A DNA stretch of 64,000 nucleotides from Nocardia sp. BMG51109 (GCF_000526215.1 NZ_JAFQ01000004.1:5084001-5148000), one strand, 5' to 3'. Numbered from the stretch's first letter, positions 26,061 through 36,031 are shown. Numbers and translations are program-made. Notes: generated from the sequence alone by a model not told the origin.

Positions 26061-27577
26061 GCGGCCGCTCCGCATCCGCCGGCAGGTCGGCGAAGGCCGC
26101 GCCGGGCACGCCGCGGCCCCGGATCAATCTCGGCGCCTGGCTGTCCCGGCCGTTGGCGTCCTTCCATCTCGTCGTGACGATCGCCACCCTGCTCACCCTG
26201 CTCGGCCTGGTCATGGTGCTGTCGGCGTCGGGTGTCGTGGAGTACGCCGGCGGTGGCTCGGCGTATTCGCTGTTCATTCAGCAGGGCATGTTCGCGCTGC
26301 TGGGTGCGGTGCTGTTCTACCTCGCGCTGCGAATTCCGCTGCGGCGCTTGCGGCAGGCGTCCTTCCCGATCTTCGCGGTCTCGGTCTTCCTCCTGATCCT
26401 GGTGCTGATTCCCGGGATCGGGTCGCAGGTGCTGGGTGCGCGGCGCTGGCTGGTGCTCGGCCCCATCTCGGTGCAGCCCTCGGAGATCGTGAAGGTGACG
26501 CTGATCATCTGGGGTGCCCACCTGCTGGCGTCGCGCCGGGCCGACCGGGCCGGCCTGAAGGAGCTGCTGGTGCCGCTGCTGCCGGCCAGCCTGCTGGTGT
26601 GTGCGCTGATCGTGGTGCAGCCGAACCTCAGCACCACGGTCGCGGTCGGTCTCATCGTGGCCGGACTGCTCTGGTTCGGCGGGCTGCCGGTGCGGCTGTT
26701 CGTGACCATCGCCGTGTCCGGGCTGGTCACCGCCGGCGTCCTCGCGATGTCCGCCGGGTATCGGTCCGACCGGGTGCGGTCGTTCCTCGACCCCAGCTCC
26801 GATCACATGGGCGACAACTATCAGGCGCGCCAGGCGCTGTACTCGCTGGCCGACGGCGGCATCTGGGGCCGCGGCCTGGGGCAGAGCCGGGCGAAGTGGA
26901 GCTATCTGCCCAACGCGCACAACGACTTCATCTTCGCCATCATCGGCGAGGAACTCGGATTTCTCGGATGCGCGCTGGTACTGGGGCTTTTCGCGCTGTT
27001 CGTGTACACCGGGCTGCGGATCGCGAGCCGGTCGGCGGATCCGTTCCTGCGGCTGCTGACCGCCTCGGCGACCACCTGGATCACCGGACAGGCGCTGATC
27101 AACATCGCCTACGTGGTGGGCCTGCTGCCGGTGACCGGTCTGCAGCTGCCGCTGGTATCGGCGGGCGGCTCGTCGCTGGCGATCACGCTGCTGATGTTCG
27201 GGATCATCGCCAACGCGGCGCGGCACGAACCGGAGGCGGTGTCGGCGCTGCGCAACGGCCAGGACGGCCGGGTGAGCCGGCTGCTGCGGCTGCCGACGCC
27301 GGAGATGTACGCGCCCGCCCGGGCCGCCCGGTCCGGATTACGCGCGGCGCCCGCGCGCCGGGAGCTGTCCGCCGGTGACCGGCGCGGCGGCGGGTCCGGG
27401 CGGCGGGGCGGCTCGGAACCCGCGCCGCGCCGCTCGATAGATTCGGATTCCGCCCGCCGCCGGGCGGCGGACTCGGGCCGCCGGGAGAGCCGCAGTACCA
27501 GTTCGTGGCGCTCCACCCGGGCCTGGGAGCCGAACTATCCCATGAAACATGCGAGAGAACGGGGAAATTCGAGGTGA
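26057..27577 (+). CDS. ftsW: Lipid II glycosyltransferase FtsW (SEDS family)
   Basis: Division-specific peptidoglycan polymerase of the SEDS family, partner of FtsI. The 506-residue protein has about ten membrane helices; [58 protein letters not shown] and [20 protein letters not shown] are the SEDS signatures. A long basic, Ser/Arg-rich C-terminal tail (about residues 405-506) is cytoplasmic, comparable to the tail of mycobacterial FtsW that contacts FtsZ/PBP3; that role here is inferred. The ATG at 26057 lacks a strong ribosome site but overlaps a small upstream frame. The stop overlaps murG by 4 bp. Confidence 0.94.
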   Translation: MSGRSASAGRSAKAAPGTPRPRINLGAWLSRPLASFHLVVTIATLLTLLGLVMVLSASGVVEYAGGGSAYSLFIQQGMFALLGAVLFYLALRIPLRRLRQASFPIFAVSVFLLILVLIPGIGSQVLGARRWLVLGPISVQPSEIVKVTLIIWGAHLLASRRADRAGLKELLVPLLPASLLVCALIVVQPNLSTTVAVGLIVAGLLWFGGLPVRLFVTIAVSGLVTAGVLAMSAGYRSDRVRSFLDPSSDHMGDNYQARQALYSLADGGIWGRGLGQSRAKWSYLPNAHNDFIFAIIGEELGFLGCALVLGLFALFVYTGLRIASRSADPFLRLLTASATTWITGQALINIAYVVGLLPVTGLQLPLVSAGGSSLAITLLMFGIIANAARHEPEAVSALRNGQDGRVSRLLRLPTPEMYAPARAARSGLRAAPARRELSAGDRRGGGSGRRGGSEPAPRRSIDSDSARRRAADSGRRESRSTSSWRSTRAWEPNYPMKHARERGNSR

Positions 27578-28764
27578 CAACCGCCGAGAGCTTCGGGTCG
27601 GGTACGGAAAGACCTGGGGGCCGGGCACTCTCGGTGATCGTCGCGGGCGGAGGGACCGCCGGCCACATCGAACCCGCCATGGCGGTCGCCGACGCGCTGC
27701 GCCGGCTGGACCCCTCGATCCGGATCACCGCGCTGGGCACCGAGCGGGGCCTGGAGACGACGCTGATCCCCGAACGCGGCTATCCGCTCGAGCTGATCCC
27801 GCCGGTCCCGTTGCCGCGCAAGCCGACCGGTGATCTGCTGCGGCTGCCCGGCCGGGTGCGGTCGTCGGTCGCCCGCGCTCGCGCGGTGATCGATGCCGAG
27901 AACGCCGATGTGATCGTCGGTTTCGGCGGATACGTGGCGCTGCCCGCCTATTTGGCCGCCGGGCGCGGGTTCCGGCCGGGGCGGCGGGGCGGGGGCACGC
28001 GCCGGCGGCCGGTGCCCGTGGTGGTGCACGAGGCGAATGTCAAGGCGGGTATCGCGAACAAGGTCGGCGCGCGACGGGCCGCCCGGGTGCTGGCCGCGGT
28101 GGCGAACTCCGGGGTGCGCGCGCCGGGCCGCGCGGACGCCGAGATCGTGGGAATCCCGGTGCGCGAGCAGATCGCGACGCTGGACCGGGCGGCGCTGCGC
28201 GCCGAGGCCCGCGCCCATTTCGGGCTGCCCGCCGAGGGGCCGGTGCTGCTGGTGTTCGGTGGTTCGCAGGGCGCGCGGCGGCTCAACGAGGCGGTGCCGG
28301 CGGCCGCGCCGCAGTTGACCGCGGCGGGGATCTCGGTCCTGCACGCGCACGGGCCCAAGAACACGGTGCAGGTGCGCGCCGATCCGGACGGCGCGGCGAA
28401 GTACGTTGCGCTGCCGTATGTCTCGCGCATGGACCTGGCCTATGCCGCGGCCGATGCGGCGGTGTGCCGCTCCGGTGCCATGACCGTCGCCGAGGTCTCC
28501 GCGGTCGGTCTGCCGGCGTTCTACGTCCCGCTGCCGCACGGCAACGGCGAACAGGAGCTCAACGCCCGCCCCGTCGTGGCCCAGGGCGGTGGCAGAATTG
28601 TCCCCGATTCGGAACTGACCGAGAAGTACGTGATCGACGAGGTGATTCCGCTGCTCACCGATCCGTCGCGGCTGGCGGCCATGGGGTCGGCGGCCGCCGG
28701 CGCCGGGCATCGTGAGGCCGCCGACGCGGTGGCGCGGATCGTGGTGGAGGTGGCCGGCCGGTGA
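27574..28764 (+). CDS. murG: Undecaprenyldiphospho-MurNAc-pentapeptide N-acetylglucosaminyltransferase MurG
   Basis: Peripheral membrane GT-B enzyme converting lipid I to lipid II. The 396-residue protein shows [23 protein letters not shown] near the N-terminus, [31 protein letters not shown] and [34 protein letters not shown] with the donor-binding region. An Arg/Gly-rich loop (about residues 128-147) is an insert compared with shorter homologues. GTG at 27574 overlaps ftsW (GTGA), and the stop overlaps murC the same way. Confidence 0.95.
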   Translation: MTTAESFGSGTERPGGRALSVIVAGGGTAGHIEPAMAVADALRRLDPSIRITALGTERGLETTLIPERGYPLELIPPVPLPRKPTGDLLRLPGRVRSSVARARAVIDAENADVIVGFGGYVALPAYLAAGRGFRPGRRGGGTRRRPVPVVVHEANVKAGIANKVGARRAARVLAAVANSGVRAPGRADAEIVGIPVREQIATLDRAALRAEARAHFGLPAEGPVLLVFGGSQGARRLNEAVPAAAPQLTAAGISVLHAHGPKNTVQVRADPDGAAKYVALPYVSRMDLAYAAADAAVCRSGAMTVAEVSAVGLPAFYVPLPHGNGEQELNARPVVAQGGGRIVPDSELTEKYVIDEVIPLLTDPSRLAAMGSAAAGAGHREAADAVARIVVEVAGR

Positions 28765-30257
28765 GCGGAACGGAAGATCAGGAGCTGCCGCCGCTGCTGC
28801 GGCGGGTGCACATGGTCGGTATCGGCGGGGCCGGCATGTCGGGTATCGCCCGGATACTGCTGTCGCGCGGCGGTGCCGTGTCCGGATCCGACGCCAAGGA
28901 GAGCCGCGGCGTGCTCGCGCTGCGGGCCCGCGGGGCCGAGGTGCGCATCGGCCACGACGCCGACGCCCTGGACCTGCTGCCCGGCGGACCGACCGCGGTG
29001 GTGACCACCCTGGCCGCCATCCCCAAGACCAACCCCGAACTGGTGGAGGCGAAGCGGCGCGGGGTGCCCGTGCTGCTGCGCCCGGCGGTGCTCGCCGAGC
29101 TGATGCACGGCCACTACACGCTGCTGGTATCCGGTACCCACGGGAAGACCTCGACCACCTCGATGCTGGTGGTGTCGTTGCAGCACTGCGGATTCGACCC
29201 GTCCTTCGCCGTCGGCGGCGAGCTGAACGAGGCCGGCACCAACGCCCACCACGGCACCGGCGGTTACTTCGTCGCCGAGGCCGACGAGTCCGACGGCTCG
29301 CTGCTGCAGTACGACCCGGACGTCGCGGTGATCACCAATATCGAATCCGACCACCTGGATTTCTTCGGCACCGACGAGGCGTACGTCCAGGTCTTCGACG
29401 ACTTCGTGGCGCGGCTGCGCCCCGGCGGGCTGCTGGTGGTGTGCCTGGACGATCCGGGTTCGCTGGCCCTCGCCGAGCGGGTGGCCGCGCGTACGGCGGC
29501 AGGAGAACTCGACATTCGCATTCTCGGCTACGGCTCCGGCGATCTCACCGGCGTACCGGTGCCGATCGGCGCGCGGCTGCTGTCCTGGGAGCCGCGCGAC
29601 GTGGGCGGCGTGATCACCTTCCGGTTCACCGACGAGCCGGCCCCGCGTACGCTGCGGCTGGCGGTGCCGGGCCGGCACATGGCGTTGAACGCGCTCGCCG
29701 CGCTGCTGGCCGCGCGCGACGCCGGGGCCGCGCCCGACGAGGCGCTGCAGGGCCTGGAGGGGTTCGGGGGAGTGCACCGCCGGTTCCAGTTCGTCGGCCG
29801 GGAGAACGGCGTCCGGGTGTTCGACGACTACGCCCACCATCCCACCGAGGTCCGCGCGGTGCTGGGCGCCGCCGCCGAACTGGTGCGGCAGGAGGCCGCC
29901 GACGGCGCACGCTCCCGGCAGGGCCGGGTGATCGTGGTGTTCCAGCCGCACCTGTACAGCCGGACCGCCACGTTCGCGGCCCAGTTCGGCGCCGCGCTCG
30001 ATCTGGCCGACGAGGTGGTGGTGCTCGACGTCTACGGCGCCCGCGAGAAGCCGCTGCCGGGCGTCAACGGCGCCCTGGTGGCCCAGTCGGTCACGAAACC
30101 CGTGCACTATCAACCGGATATGTCGCGGGTCGGCCGGCAGGCGGCGAGCCTGGCCCGCCCCGGCGACGTCGTGATCACCATGGGCGCCGGCGATGTGACC
30201 ATGCTGGGCGGGCAGATCCTGGACGGGTTGCGGGTGCGGCCGCCGGCCGGCCGGTGA
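28761..30257 (+). CDS. murC: UDP-MurNAc-L-alanine ligase MurC
   Basis: First amino-acid ligase of the Mur pathway. The 498-residue protein has [18 protein letters not shown], the ATP loop GTHGKTST at 125-132, [30 protein letters not shown], and [10 protein letters not shown]...[15 protein letters not shown]. All family blocks are in order. The GTG start overlaps murG by 4 bp. ftsQ follows after 10 bp. Confidence 0.95.
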   Translation: MSGTEDQELPPLLRRVHMVGIGGAGMSGIARILLSRGGAVSGSDAKESRGVLALRARGAEVRIGHDADALDLLPGGPTAVVTTLAAIPKTNPELVEAKRRGVPVLLRPAVLAELMHGHYTLLVSGTHGKTSTTSMLVVSLQHCGFDPSFAVGGELNEAGTNAHHGTGGYFVAEADESDGSLLQYDPDVAVITNIESDHLDFFGTDEAYVQVFDDFVARLRPGGLLVVCLDDPGSLALAERVAARTAAGELDIRILGYGSGDLTGVPVPIGARLLSWEPRDVGGVITFRFTDEPAPRTLRLAVPGRHMALNALAALLAARDAGAAPDEALQGLEGFGGVHRRFQFVGRENGVRVFDDYAHHPTEVRAVLGAAAELVRQEAADGARSRQGRVIVVFQPHLYSRTATFAAQFGAALDLADEVVVLDVYGAREKPLPGVNGALVAQSVTKPVHYQPDMSRVGRQAASLARPGDVVITMGAGDVTMLGGQILDGLRVRPPAGR

Positions 30258-30267
30258 GCGGGGGCGC

Positions 30268-31176
30268 ATGAGCAGCTCGCGAACGCGAAGCCCGGGCCGG
30301 GGGCGCCACCCCGGCGACGAACCGGCGGATTTCGACGGGGCGGATTTCGACCGGGCGAACCCCCCGGACTCCGACGACCCGGACGCCGCCGAGCCCCGCC
30401 GGCGCTCCGCCCGCCCCGGGCGCGACGGCCGCGACCGGCGCGGACGGTCCGGCTCGGCGCGGGATCCGCACCGCGAGTCCGGCCTCCGGCGCGTCGGTGC
30501 GGCCGTGGCCGAACTGCCGGTGCGCCGAATCGTCCGGTGGGCCTTGCCCGTTGCCGTGCTGCTCGTGATCCTGGTCGGCGTCGCATATTTCACACCGGTG
30601 TTCTCGGTGCGAACCGTGCGGATCGAGGGCCTGGTCACGGTGTCCGAGCGACAGGTTCGCGACGTGCTCCGGATTCCCGGTGGCCGTTCGATGTTGCGCA
30701 TCGACACCGACGCGATGGCGCGGCGGGTGGCGACCATCCCCAAGGTGCATTCCGCGCGCGTACAGCGCGGCTTCCCGGGGACGGTGCGGGTGACGGTCGA
30801 GGAGCGCACCCCGGTGGCCTACTTCGAGAGTCCACAGGGCACGCACCTGCTCGATATCGACAGCGTCGAATACGCCATCGAGCCACCGCCGCCCGGTCTG
30901 CCCAAGCTGGTGACCGCGAGCCCGGGCGGTAGCGATCCGGTCACTCGGGCCGCGGTCACGGTGCTCGACGCCGCCCCGCCGGCGCTGCGAGACCAGGTGG
31001 GAGAGGTTGTGGCGCGGTCTGTTTCGGACGTCGAGCTGAGCCTGACCGACGGGCGCACCGTACTGTGGGGTGGGGTCGAGGATTCGGCGCGCAAGGCTGC
31101 GGTGGTGCTGCCGGTGCTGACTCGGCCCGGCACGGTGTTCGACGTATCGAGCCCCGATCTGGTAACGGTAAAGTGA
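30268..31176 (+). CDS. ftsQ: Cell division protein FtsQ
   Basis: Bitopic divisome protein. The 302-residue protein has a long charged N-terminus rich in Arg and Asp (about residues 1-90), one membrane helix (ALPVAVLLVILVGVAYFTPV), then the POTRA domain: VFSVRTVRIEGLVTVSERQVRDVLRIPGGRSMLRID. The FtsQ beta domain follows (VHSARVQRGFPGTVRVTVEERTPVAYFE). ATG at 30268 is 10 bp after murC, and the AGCGGGGGC stretch is a weak ribosome site. A 358-bp gap then separates it from ftsZ. Confidence 0.92.
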   Translation: MSSSRTRSPGRGRHPGDEPADFDGADFDRANPPDSDDPDAAEPRRRSARPGRDGRDRRGRSGSARDPHRESGLRRVGAAVAELPVRRIVRWALPVAVLLVILVGVAYFTPVFSVRTVRIEGLVTVSERQVRDVLRIPGGRSMLRIDTDAMARRVATIPKVHSARVQRGFPGTVRVTVEERTPVAYFESPQGTHLLDIDSVEYAIEPPPPGLPKLVTASPGGSDPVTRAAVTVLDAAPPALRDQVGEVVARSVSDVELSLTDGRTVLWGGVEDSARKAAVVLPVLTRPGTVFDVSSPDLVTVK

Positions 31177-31534
31177 GTGATACCCGTTGTGCCTTCGGGG
31201 TTTTCGGTGACTGCCCCACGGCAGCCGCCGAATTCTCGCGGGCACCAGGAACGATTCCCCACACCCGGGGCGGCCGTTCGCGATACGATGCGGGGCGGGC
31301 TCGGACGACATGGGTCGCACAAGATTCTCATGCTCGTTTCGGCGCGCCTGCGCGCGGATTGCAGCGGGTGCGAATAGCGTTCCGCAGCAGTCGGATACTT
31401 GACATAACGCCAACCCTATTGTTGAGGTTTAGGGTTTGCCCGAGATTGGACTCGGGGCGGCTCGGACCGAACGGTCGGTGTTCTGCCGGGGATCCGCAAA
31501 CGACAGGCTTGAGATCGAAGGAAGGCGAGAGCCC
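31177..31534. other. ftsQ-ftsZ intergenic region
   Basis: 358 bp without a recognised gene. The 3' part holds TTGACA (31399-31404) and an inverted repeat (31412-31436). Nothing specific is seen in 31177-31390 apart from a possible TACGAT -10 near 31284. Confidence 0.6.
31399..31436 (+). promoter_or_regulatory. ftsZ promoter element and inverted repeat
   Basis: A consensus -35 TTGACA (31399-31404) is followed by AACCCTA (31412-31418) and its exact complement TAGGGTT (31430-31436). No -10 with ideal spacing is obvious (TATTGT is too near, TAGGGT too far), so the repeat may be an operator. ftsZ starts about 100 nt downstream. Confidence 0.5.
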
Positions 31535-32767
31535 ATGACGCCCCCGCACAACTACCTTGCAGTGATCAAGGTCGTCGGTATCGGCGGCGGCGGCGTGAAT
31601 GCCGTCAACCGGATGATCGAACAGGGACTCAAGGGAGTCGAGTTCATCGCGGTCAATACCGACGCGCAAGCGCTGCTGATGAGTGACGCGGACGTCAAGC
31701 TCGACGTCGGCCGGGAACTCACCCGCGGACTGGGCGCCGGTGCGGATCCGGAGGTCGGCCGCCGGGCCGCCGAGGATCACAAGGACGAGATCGAGGAGGT
31801 GCTCAAGGGCGCCGACATGGTCTTCGTCACCGCCGGTGAGGGTGGTGGCACGGGGACCGGTGGCGCACCGGTCGTGGCCAGCATCGCCCGCAAGCTGGGC
31901 GCGCTGACCATCGGCGTGGTCACGCGGCCGTTCTCGTTCGAGGGCAAGCGCCGCAGCAACCAGGCCGAGGCCGGCATACAGTCGCTGCGCGAGTCCTGCG
32001 ACACGCTGATCGTGATCCCGAACGACCGGCTGCTACAACTCGGCGACGCGGCGGTCAGCCTGATGGATGCCTTCCGCTCCGCCGACGAGGTGCTGCTCAA
32101 CGGTGTTCAGGGCATCACCGACCTGATCACCACACCGGGCCTGATCAACGTCGACTTCGCCGACGTCAAGAGCGTGATGTCCGGGGCCGGTTCGGCGTTG
32201 ATGGGCATCGGTTCCTCGCGCGGCGAGGGCCGCTCGGTGAAGGCGGCCGAGGCGGCGATCAATTCGCCCTTGCTGGAGGCCTCGATGGATGGTGCGCACG
32301 GCGTGCTGCTGTCCATCGCGGGCGGCTCGGATCTGGGCCTGTTCGAGATCAACGAGGCCGCCTCGCTGGTGCAGGAGGCCGCGCATATCGAGGCCAACAT
32401 CATCTTCGGCACGGTGATCGACGATTCGCTCGGCGACGAGGTGCGCGTCACGGTGATCGCCGCCGGTTTCGACGGTGGCACCCCCGCCCGGCGGGTCGAT
32501 ACCGCGGGGCGTTCGACGATCGGGTCGGCCCGCGCGGGCGAGGTCGGCCAGACCTCCTCGCGCAGCACCGATTTCGGTGCCGGCCGCAGTACGGAGTCGG
32601 CCCCGTCGCCCACGCCGTCCCCGGTCCAGCGCGGCCCGGCGCCGTCCTACGAGCCCCGTCCCGCCAGCGACCCGACGGTCGCGCACAACTCGCGCACCCA
32701 CATCCAGCCCCCGGACGACGACTCGGACGACGACGACGTCGACGTACCGTCCTTCATGCGCCGCTAG
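31535..32767 (+). CDS. ftsZ: Cell division protein FtsZ
   Basis: Tubulin-like GTPase forming the Z-ring. The 410-residue protein has [25 protein letters not shown], the tubulin signature [15 protein letters not shown] near residue 105, [26 protein letters not shown] with the catalytic-loop region after it ([14 protein letters not shown]). A Ser/Pro/Arg linker leads to an acidic patch and the conserved C-terminal peptide DVPSFMRR, the docking site for FtsZ partners such as SepF and FtsW. ATG at 31535 follows GAAGGCGAG. A hairpin (32776-32810) follows the gene. Confidence 0.97.
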   Translation: MTPPHNYLAVIKVVGIGGGGVNAVNRMIEQGLKGVEFIAVNTDAQALLMSDADVKLDVGRELTRGLGAGADPEVGRRAAEDHKDEIEEVLKGADMVFVTAGEGGGTGTGGAPVVASIARKLGALTIGVVTRPFSFEGKRRSNQAEAGIQSLRESCDTLIVIPNDRLLQLGDAAVSLMDAFRSADEVLLNGVQGITDLITTPGLINVDFADVKSVMSGAGSALMGIGSSRGEGRSVKAAEAAINSPLLEASMDGAHGVLLSIAGGSDLGLFEINEAASLVQEAAHIEANIIFGTVIDDSLGDEVRVTVIAAGFDGGTPARRVDTAGRSTIGSARAGEVGQTSSRSTDFGAGRSTESAPSPTPSPVQRGPAPSYEPRPASDPTVAHNSRTHIQPPDDDSDDDDVDVPSFMRR

Positions 32768-32775
32768 CCGGCGAT

Positions 32776-32810
32776 CGCACCCGCTCTCCCGGCTCCAGGG
32801 AGCGGGTGCG
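32776..32810 (+). terminator. Hairpin after ftsZ
   Basis: CGCACCCGCTC (32776-32786) pairs perfectly with GAGCGGGTGCG (32800-32810), with further C/G pairing in the loop, followed by TTCGTCG. Terminator-like, without a long T-run. Confidence 0.65.
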
Positions 32811-32848
32811 TTCGTCGCTGCGGCGCCGGGCGGCGTCGCTCCGGCTAC

Positions 32849-32860
32849 TAATCTCGGGGT
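32849..32860 (+). promoter_or_regulatory. Leaderless promoter of pgeF
   Basis: TAATCT (32849-32854), 6 nt, then ATG at 32861. Confidence 0.6.
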
Positions 32861-33595
32861 ATGACTGCTGCTTCGGTTCGGACCCGCCGGGTGACCACCA
32901 CGCGCGCCGGTGGCTTCTCGCGGGCGCCGTACGACTCGTTCAATCTCGGAGATCATGTCGGGGACGATCCGGAGGCGGTGCGGCGCAACCGGTTACGGCT
33001 GGCCGAGGGCATCGGGCTGGCGCCGGAGCGGCTGGTCTGGATGGAACAGGTGCACGGGCGCCGCGTCGAGGTCGTCGACGGGCCACGGGCCGAACCGGTT
33101 CCGGTGACCGACGCGCTGGTCACGACGGTGCCGGGGCTGGCCCTGGTGGTCCTGACCGCCGACTGCGTGCCGATCCTGCTGTCCGACGACGAGGCCGGGG
33201 TGATCGCGGCCGTGCATGCCGGGCGGGTGGGCGCGCGCATCGGCATCGTGCCGCACGTGCTGGAGGCGATGGTCTCGGCCGGTGCGGCAGCGGAACGCAT
33301 CGGGGCATTCCTGGGTCCGGCGGCGAGCGGCCGGCACTATGAGGTTCCCGCGGAGATGCGCGCCGACGTCGACACCCACCTGCCCGGCAGCGCCACCACG
33401 ACCGCCAAGGGCACCCCGGGCCTGGATCTGCGGGCCGGGGTGCGCCGCCAGCTCGAACAGGCCGGCGTCGGCGCGGTCGCGGTCGACCCGCGCTGCACGA
33501 TCGAGGACGAGACCCTCTTCAGTCACCGCCGCGGTGCGCCGACGGGCCGCATCGCCGGTGTCATCTGGAGGGAAACCGAGAGTTCGCCCGAGTGA
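32861..33595 (+). CDS. pgeF: Peptidoglycan editing factor PgeF (YfiH/DUF152 family)
   Basis: A 244-residue laccase-domain protein of the YfiH family. Landmarks are SFNLGDHVGDDPEAVRRNRLRLA, WMEQVHGRRVEVVD, TADCVPILLSDDEAGVIAAVHAGRVG (the Cys and His metal site) and CTIEDETLFSHRRGAPTGRIAGVIW. In E. coli the family prevents incorporation of L-Ser in place of L-Ala in the peptidoglycan stem; activity as polyphenol oxidase has also been reported. Its usual place after ftsZ is kept. The start is leaderless. Confidence 0.92.
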   Translation: MTAASVRTRRVTTTRAGGFSRAPYDSFNLGDHVGDDPEAVRRNRLRLAEGIGLAPERLVWMEQVHGRRVEVVDGPRAEPVPVTDALVTTVPGLALVVLTADCVPILLSDDEAGVIAAVHAGRVGARIGIVPHVLEAMVSAGAAAERIGAFLGPAASGRHYEVPAEMRADVDTHLPGSATTTAKGTPGLDLRAGVRRQLEQAGVGAVAVDPRCTIEDETLFSHRRGAPTGRIAGVIWRETESSPE

Positions 33596-33738
33596 GCGCC
33601 GGGCCGGACGGCACGCGCGCGATGGACGGCCCCGTCCGAGGCATTCGCGGGGTGTTTGCCCCTATTTCTGGGGCTTGCGGGAAAGTGATACCGGGAATAG
33701 GTGCGGAAAATGGACGATCGACACGCCCGGAGGCATTC

Positions 33739-33774
33739 GTGACCAGTTACGCATTCGAGGGAGTTGTTGTATGA
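33739..33774 (+). CDS. Short upstream reading frame coupled to yggS (11 codons)
   Basis: GTG at 33739 (peptide VTSYAFEGVVV) has a strong CGGAGG ribosome site 5 nt upstream and its TGA overlaps the yggS ATG (ATGA). The same frame is open back to a GTG at 33592 that overlaps the pgeF stop, giving a possible 60-residue product; its codon use does not look coding. Translation is unproven. Confidence 0.35.
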   Translation: MTSYAFEGVVV

Positions 33775-34520
33775 CCGGCGAATCCGGCATCGCCGCCGCG
33801 GAATCCACGCGAACGGCGGCCCTGTCCACCGCCCTGACCGGTCTGTCGGCGCGCATCGAATCCGCCTGCCGGGCGGCGGGACGGGATCCGGCCGGGGTGA
33901 GGTTACTGCCGGTAACGAAATTCTTCCCGGCGTCGGATGTCGAGATCCTCTACGGCCTCGGCCGCCGGGAGTTCGGCGAATCGCGGGAGCAGGAGGCCGC
34001 GGCGAAGGTGTCCGCATTGGGACACCTGTCTCGAGTGCGCTGGCACATGATCGGCCGCCTGCAGCGCAACAAGGCAAAATCGGTGGCGCGCTGGGCCTAT
34101 GCGGTGCATTCGGTGGACAGCGAGCGGCTGGCCGGTGCCCTCGACACCGGCGTCGGCGCGGCCCGCGCGGCCGGGCACCGGGACTCGCCGCTGCGGGTGC
34201 TGCTGCAGGTCAGCCTGGACGGCGACGTGAGCCGCGGCGGCGTCCTGCCGGACGATCTGCCGCGGCTCGCCGAGCGGGTGGCGGCCGCGGACAACCTCCG
34301 GCTGGCGGGCCTGATGGCGATCCCGCCGCTGGACGCCGACCCGGAACCCGAATTCGCGCGGCTGGCCGAGTTACACGCCCGGCTGCGGGATACCCATCCG
34401 GAGGCGACCGAGTTGTCCGCCGGGATGTCCGCGGACCTGGAGGCCGCAATCCGACACGGCTCGACCTGCGTGCGTGTCGGTACTGCCCTGATGGGCGCTC
34501 GACCGATAACCTCGGGATAG
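33771..34520 (+). CDS. YggS-family pyridoxal phosphate homeostasis protein
   Basis: A 249-residue PLP-binding TIM-barrel protein. The lysine that binds PLP lies in VRLLPVTKFFPASDVEILYGLG; FGESREQEAAAKVSAL, WHMIGRLQRNKAKSVARWAYAVHSVDS, LAGLMAIPPL and LSAGMSADLEAAIRHGSTCVRVGTALMG are the family blocks. It buffers or distributes PLP and is a usual neighbour of sepF in actinobacteria and firmicutes. Its ATG at 33771 has its own GAGGGAG ribosome site 7 nt upstream and overlaps a small upstream frame. Confidence 0.93.
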   Translation: MTGESGIAAAESTRTAALSTALTGLSARIESACRAAGRDPAGVRLLPVTKFFPASDVEILYGLGRREFGESREQEAAAKVSALGHLSRVRWHMIGRLQRNKAKSVARWAYAVHSVDSERLAGALDTGVGAARAAGHRDSPLRVLLQVSLDGDVSRGGVLPDDLPRLAERVAAADNLRLAGLMAIPPLDADPEPEFARLAELHARLRDTHPEATELSAGMSADLEAAIRHGSTCVRVGTALMGARPITSG

Positions 34521-34630
34521 CAAACAAACCTCATCAGTCACATTCGAAACATATGCTCGGAGACTGACGAAGGATTGAGCAGGACTTCAACACCCCAGGC
34601 CAACCGGGTGCCGTAGGAAGGTCGACCAGG

Positions 34631-34726
34631 ATGAGCGAGCGCAGCGAGCGAGATGTCAGCGCAGCCACGAGCGTGCTCGTGCTGGAATCGAGCGCCAGCG
34701 AGGTGGAAGCCGAGGTGCGAGCATGA
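34631..34726 (+). CDS. Short upstream reading frame coupled to sepF (31 codons)
   Basis: ATG at 34631 opens [20 protein letters not shown] and stays in frame until a TGA that overlaps the sepF ATG at 34723 (ATGA). An AGGAAGG lies about 9 nt upstream. The start contains the GAGCGAGCGCAGCGAGCGA sequence, a repeat that is common in actinobacterial genomes. sepF itself lacks a clear ribosome site. It may be a coupling leader; protein evidence is absent. Confidence 0.4.
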   Translation: MSERSERDVSAATSVLVLESSASEVEAEVRA

Positions 34727-35532
34727 GCACGCTGCACAGGTTCAAGGCCTACTTCGGCATGGTTCCGCTCGAAGAGTACGAGGACGACTACGTCGACGAT
34801 CGCGGCCCCCGGGGCGCCGAGGACCGCGGCGCCCGCCGGCCCCGCGATTTCGGTGAATCCCGGTACGACGCCGATCGATACGACTCCGATCGGTATGAGG
34901 GCGGCCGCTCCCGGTTCGGTGACGACCGCTACGACGGCGACCCCGGGTACGGCGACCCCGGATATTCGGAGCCGGCCTACAAGCCCCCTTATCAGCCGGG
35001 CTACAGCGTCGCGCGGCGCGACGACTACTCCGACGACCGGTACGAGCACGAGCCGCGCCGCCCCACGCGCATCGAGAGCGCGCCGTCGGGCCGCGGCCGG
35101 AACATGGACCGGCTCGGCGGCGGTACTCCGATGGTTCGCGGCACCACGCACGGTGCCCTGGCGGTGGATCCCGAGTCGGAGCGGCGGATGGAGGAGCGCG
35201 CCCGCTTCGAGCCCGCGCCGCGCCGCCAGCCCGTCTTCGAGGACGGAGGCCCGTTGTCCAAGATCACCACGCTGCGCCCGCGGACCTATGCCGAGGCCGC
35301 CGTCATCGGCGAGCGCTTCCGCGACGGCACGCCGGTGATCATGGACCTGGTGGAGATGAGCAACGCCGACGCCCGCCGCCTGGTCGATTTCGCCGCCGGC
35401 CTGGCCTTCGCGCTGCGCGGATCGTTCGACAAGGTGGCGACCAAGGTGTTCCTGCTCTCACCGGCCGACGTGGACGTATCGGCCGAGGAGCGCCGCCGGA
35501 TCGCCGAAACCGGCTTCTACAACCAGAAATAG
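34723..35532 (+). CDS. sepF: Cell division protein SepF
   Basis: FtsZ-binding, membrane-associated division protein. The N-terminal [19 protein letters not shown] is the amphipathic membrane-binding helix. A long linker (about residues 22-170) is rich in Asp, Arg, Tyr and Gly with repeats such as [14 protein letters not shown]. The SepF core starts at [54 protein letters not shown] and ends [15 protein letters not shown]. At 269 residues it is longer than most homologues because of the linker. It lies between yggS and yggT as in mycobacteria. Confidence 0.94.
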   Translation: MSTLHRFKAYFGMVPLEEYEDDYVDDRGPRGAEDRGARRPRDFGESRYDADRYDSDRYEGGRSRFGDDRYDGDPGYGDPGYSEPAYKPPYQPGYSVARRDDYSDDRYEHEPRRPTRIESAPSGRGRNMDRLGGGTPMVRGTTHGALAVDPESERRMEERARFEPAPRRQPVFEDGGPLSKITTLRPRTYAEAAVIGERFRDGTPVIMDLVEMSNADARRLVDFAAGLAFALRGSFDKVATKVFLLSPADVDVSAEERRRIAETGFYNQK

Positions 35533-35655
35533 TCGGGCACCGGGGCGTCGCTCGCGGCCGTCGTCCCGGTCGACACGCCGCGAGCGGGGGAGTGCTGTCA
35601 CGACCGGACGGCGCGGGGAGTTTGCAGCACACCGATTCTGAGGCAAAGTGGTCTG

Positions 35656-35952
35656 GTGGCCTTGTTCCAGGTGCTGTATGTACTCCTGTTCCTCTTCTGG
35701 CTGTTGTTGATCAGCCGAGTGATCGTCGAGTTCATCCGCAACTTCGCTCGTGACTGGCATCCGCGCGGGGCGGTTGCCGTGGTGCTGGAGGTGATCTTCA
35801 CGATCACCGATCCTCCGGTGAAACTGCTGAGGCGCTTGATACCGCCGGTGAACCTGGGGGGAATTCGGCTCGATCTGTCGATTATGGTGCTGCTTTTCAT
35901 CGTGTTCATCCTGATGTCGGTGACCAGCAGGCTCGGGCAGCCGGTCGCCTAG
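35656..35952 (+). CDS. YggT-family membrane protein
   Basis: A 98-residue protein with two hydrophobic helices (residues 3-24 and about 72-91) and the conserved segment RVIVEFIRNFARDWHPRG, then EVIFTITDPPVKLLRRLIPPVNLGGIRLDLSIMV. YggT proteins are small, conserved neighbours of sepF and wag31, without a settled function. GTG at 35656 has only a distant GAGG, so the start is not certain. In M. tuberculosis the equivalent is Rv2146c. Confidence 0.88.
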   Translation: MALFQVLYVLLFLFWLLLISRVIVEFIRNFARDWHPRGAVAVVLEVIFTITDPPVKLLRRLIPPVNLGGIRLDLSIMVLLFIVFILMSVTSRLGQPVA

Positions 35953-35954
35953 GT

Positions 35955-35983
35955 GTGACAGAATGGGCCGTGAACAATAGCTT
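35955..35983 (+). promoter_or_regulatory. wag31 promoter
   Basis: GTGACA (35955-35960) and TAGCTT (35978-35983) are spaced by 17 bp, a plausible housekeeping promoter directly after the yggT stop codon. Confidence 0.55.
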
Positions 35984-35986
35984 GCC

Positions 35987-36004
35987 AGATCTACCGCTAG
36001 ATCT
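35987..36004. promoter_or_regulatory. Inverted repeat at the wag31 transcription start
   Basis: AGATCTA (35987-35993), CCGC, TAGATCT (35998-36004): a perfect 7-bp inverted repeat right after the -10 box, 28 nt before the start codon. It could be an operator or a 5' hairpin. Confidence 0.5.
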
Positions 36005-36031
36005 CCGTACGAAGCGTGAAGGGATCCTTCC

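Noticed and set aside
33592..33738. 60-residue protein between pgeF and yggS as a real gene
   Set aside because: The start and end overlaps are suggestive, but this part has AT-rich third positions unlike its neighbours. Only the last 11 codons, with a ribosome site, are listed as a candidate leader frame.
34631..34660. GAGCGAGCGCAGCGAGCGA as an insertion or attachment site
   Set aside because: This word is common in actinobacterial genomes and is not accompanied by target duplications or mobile genes here.
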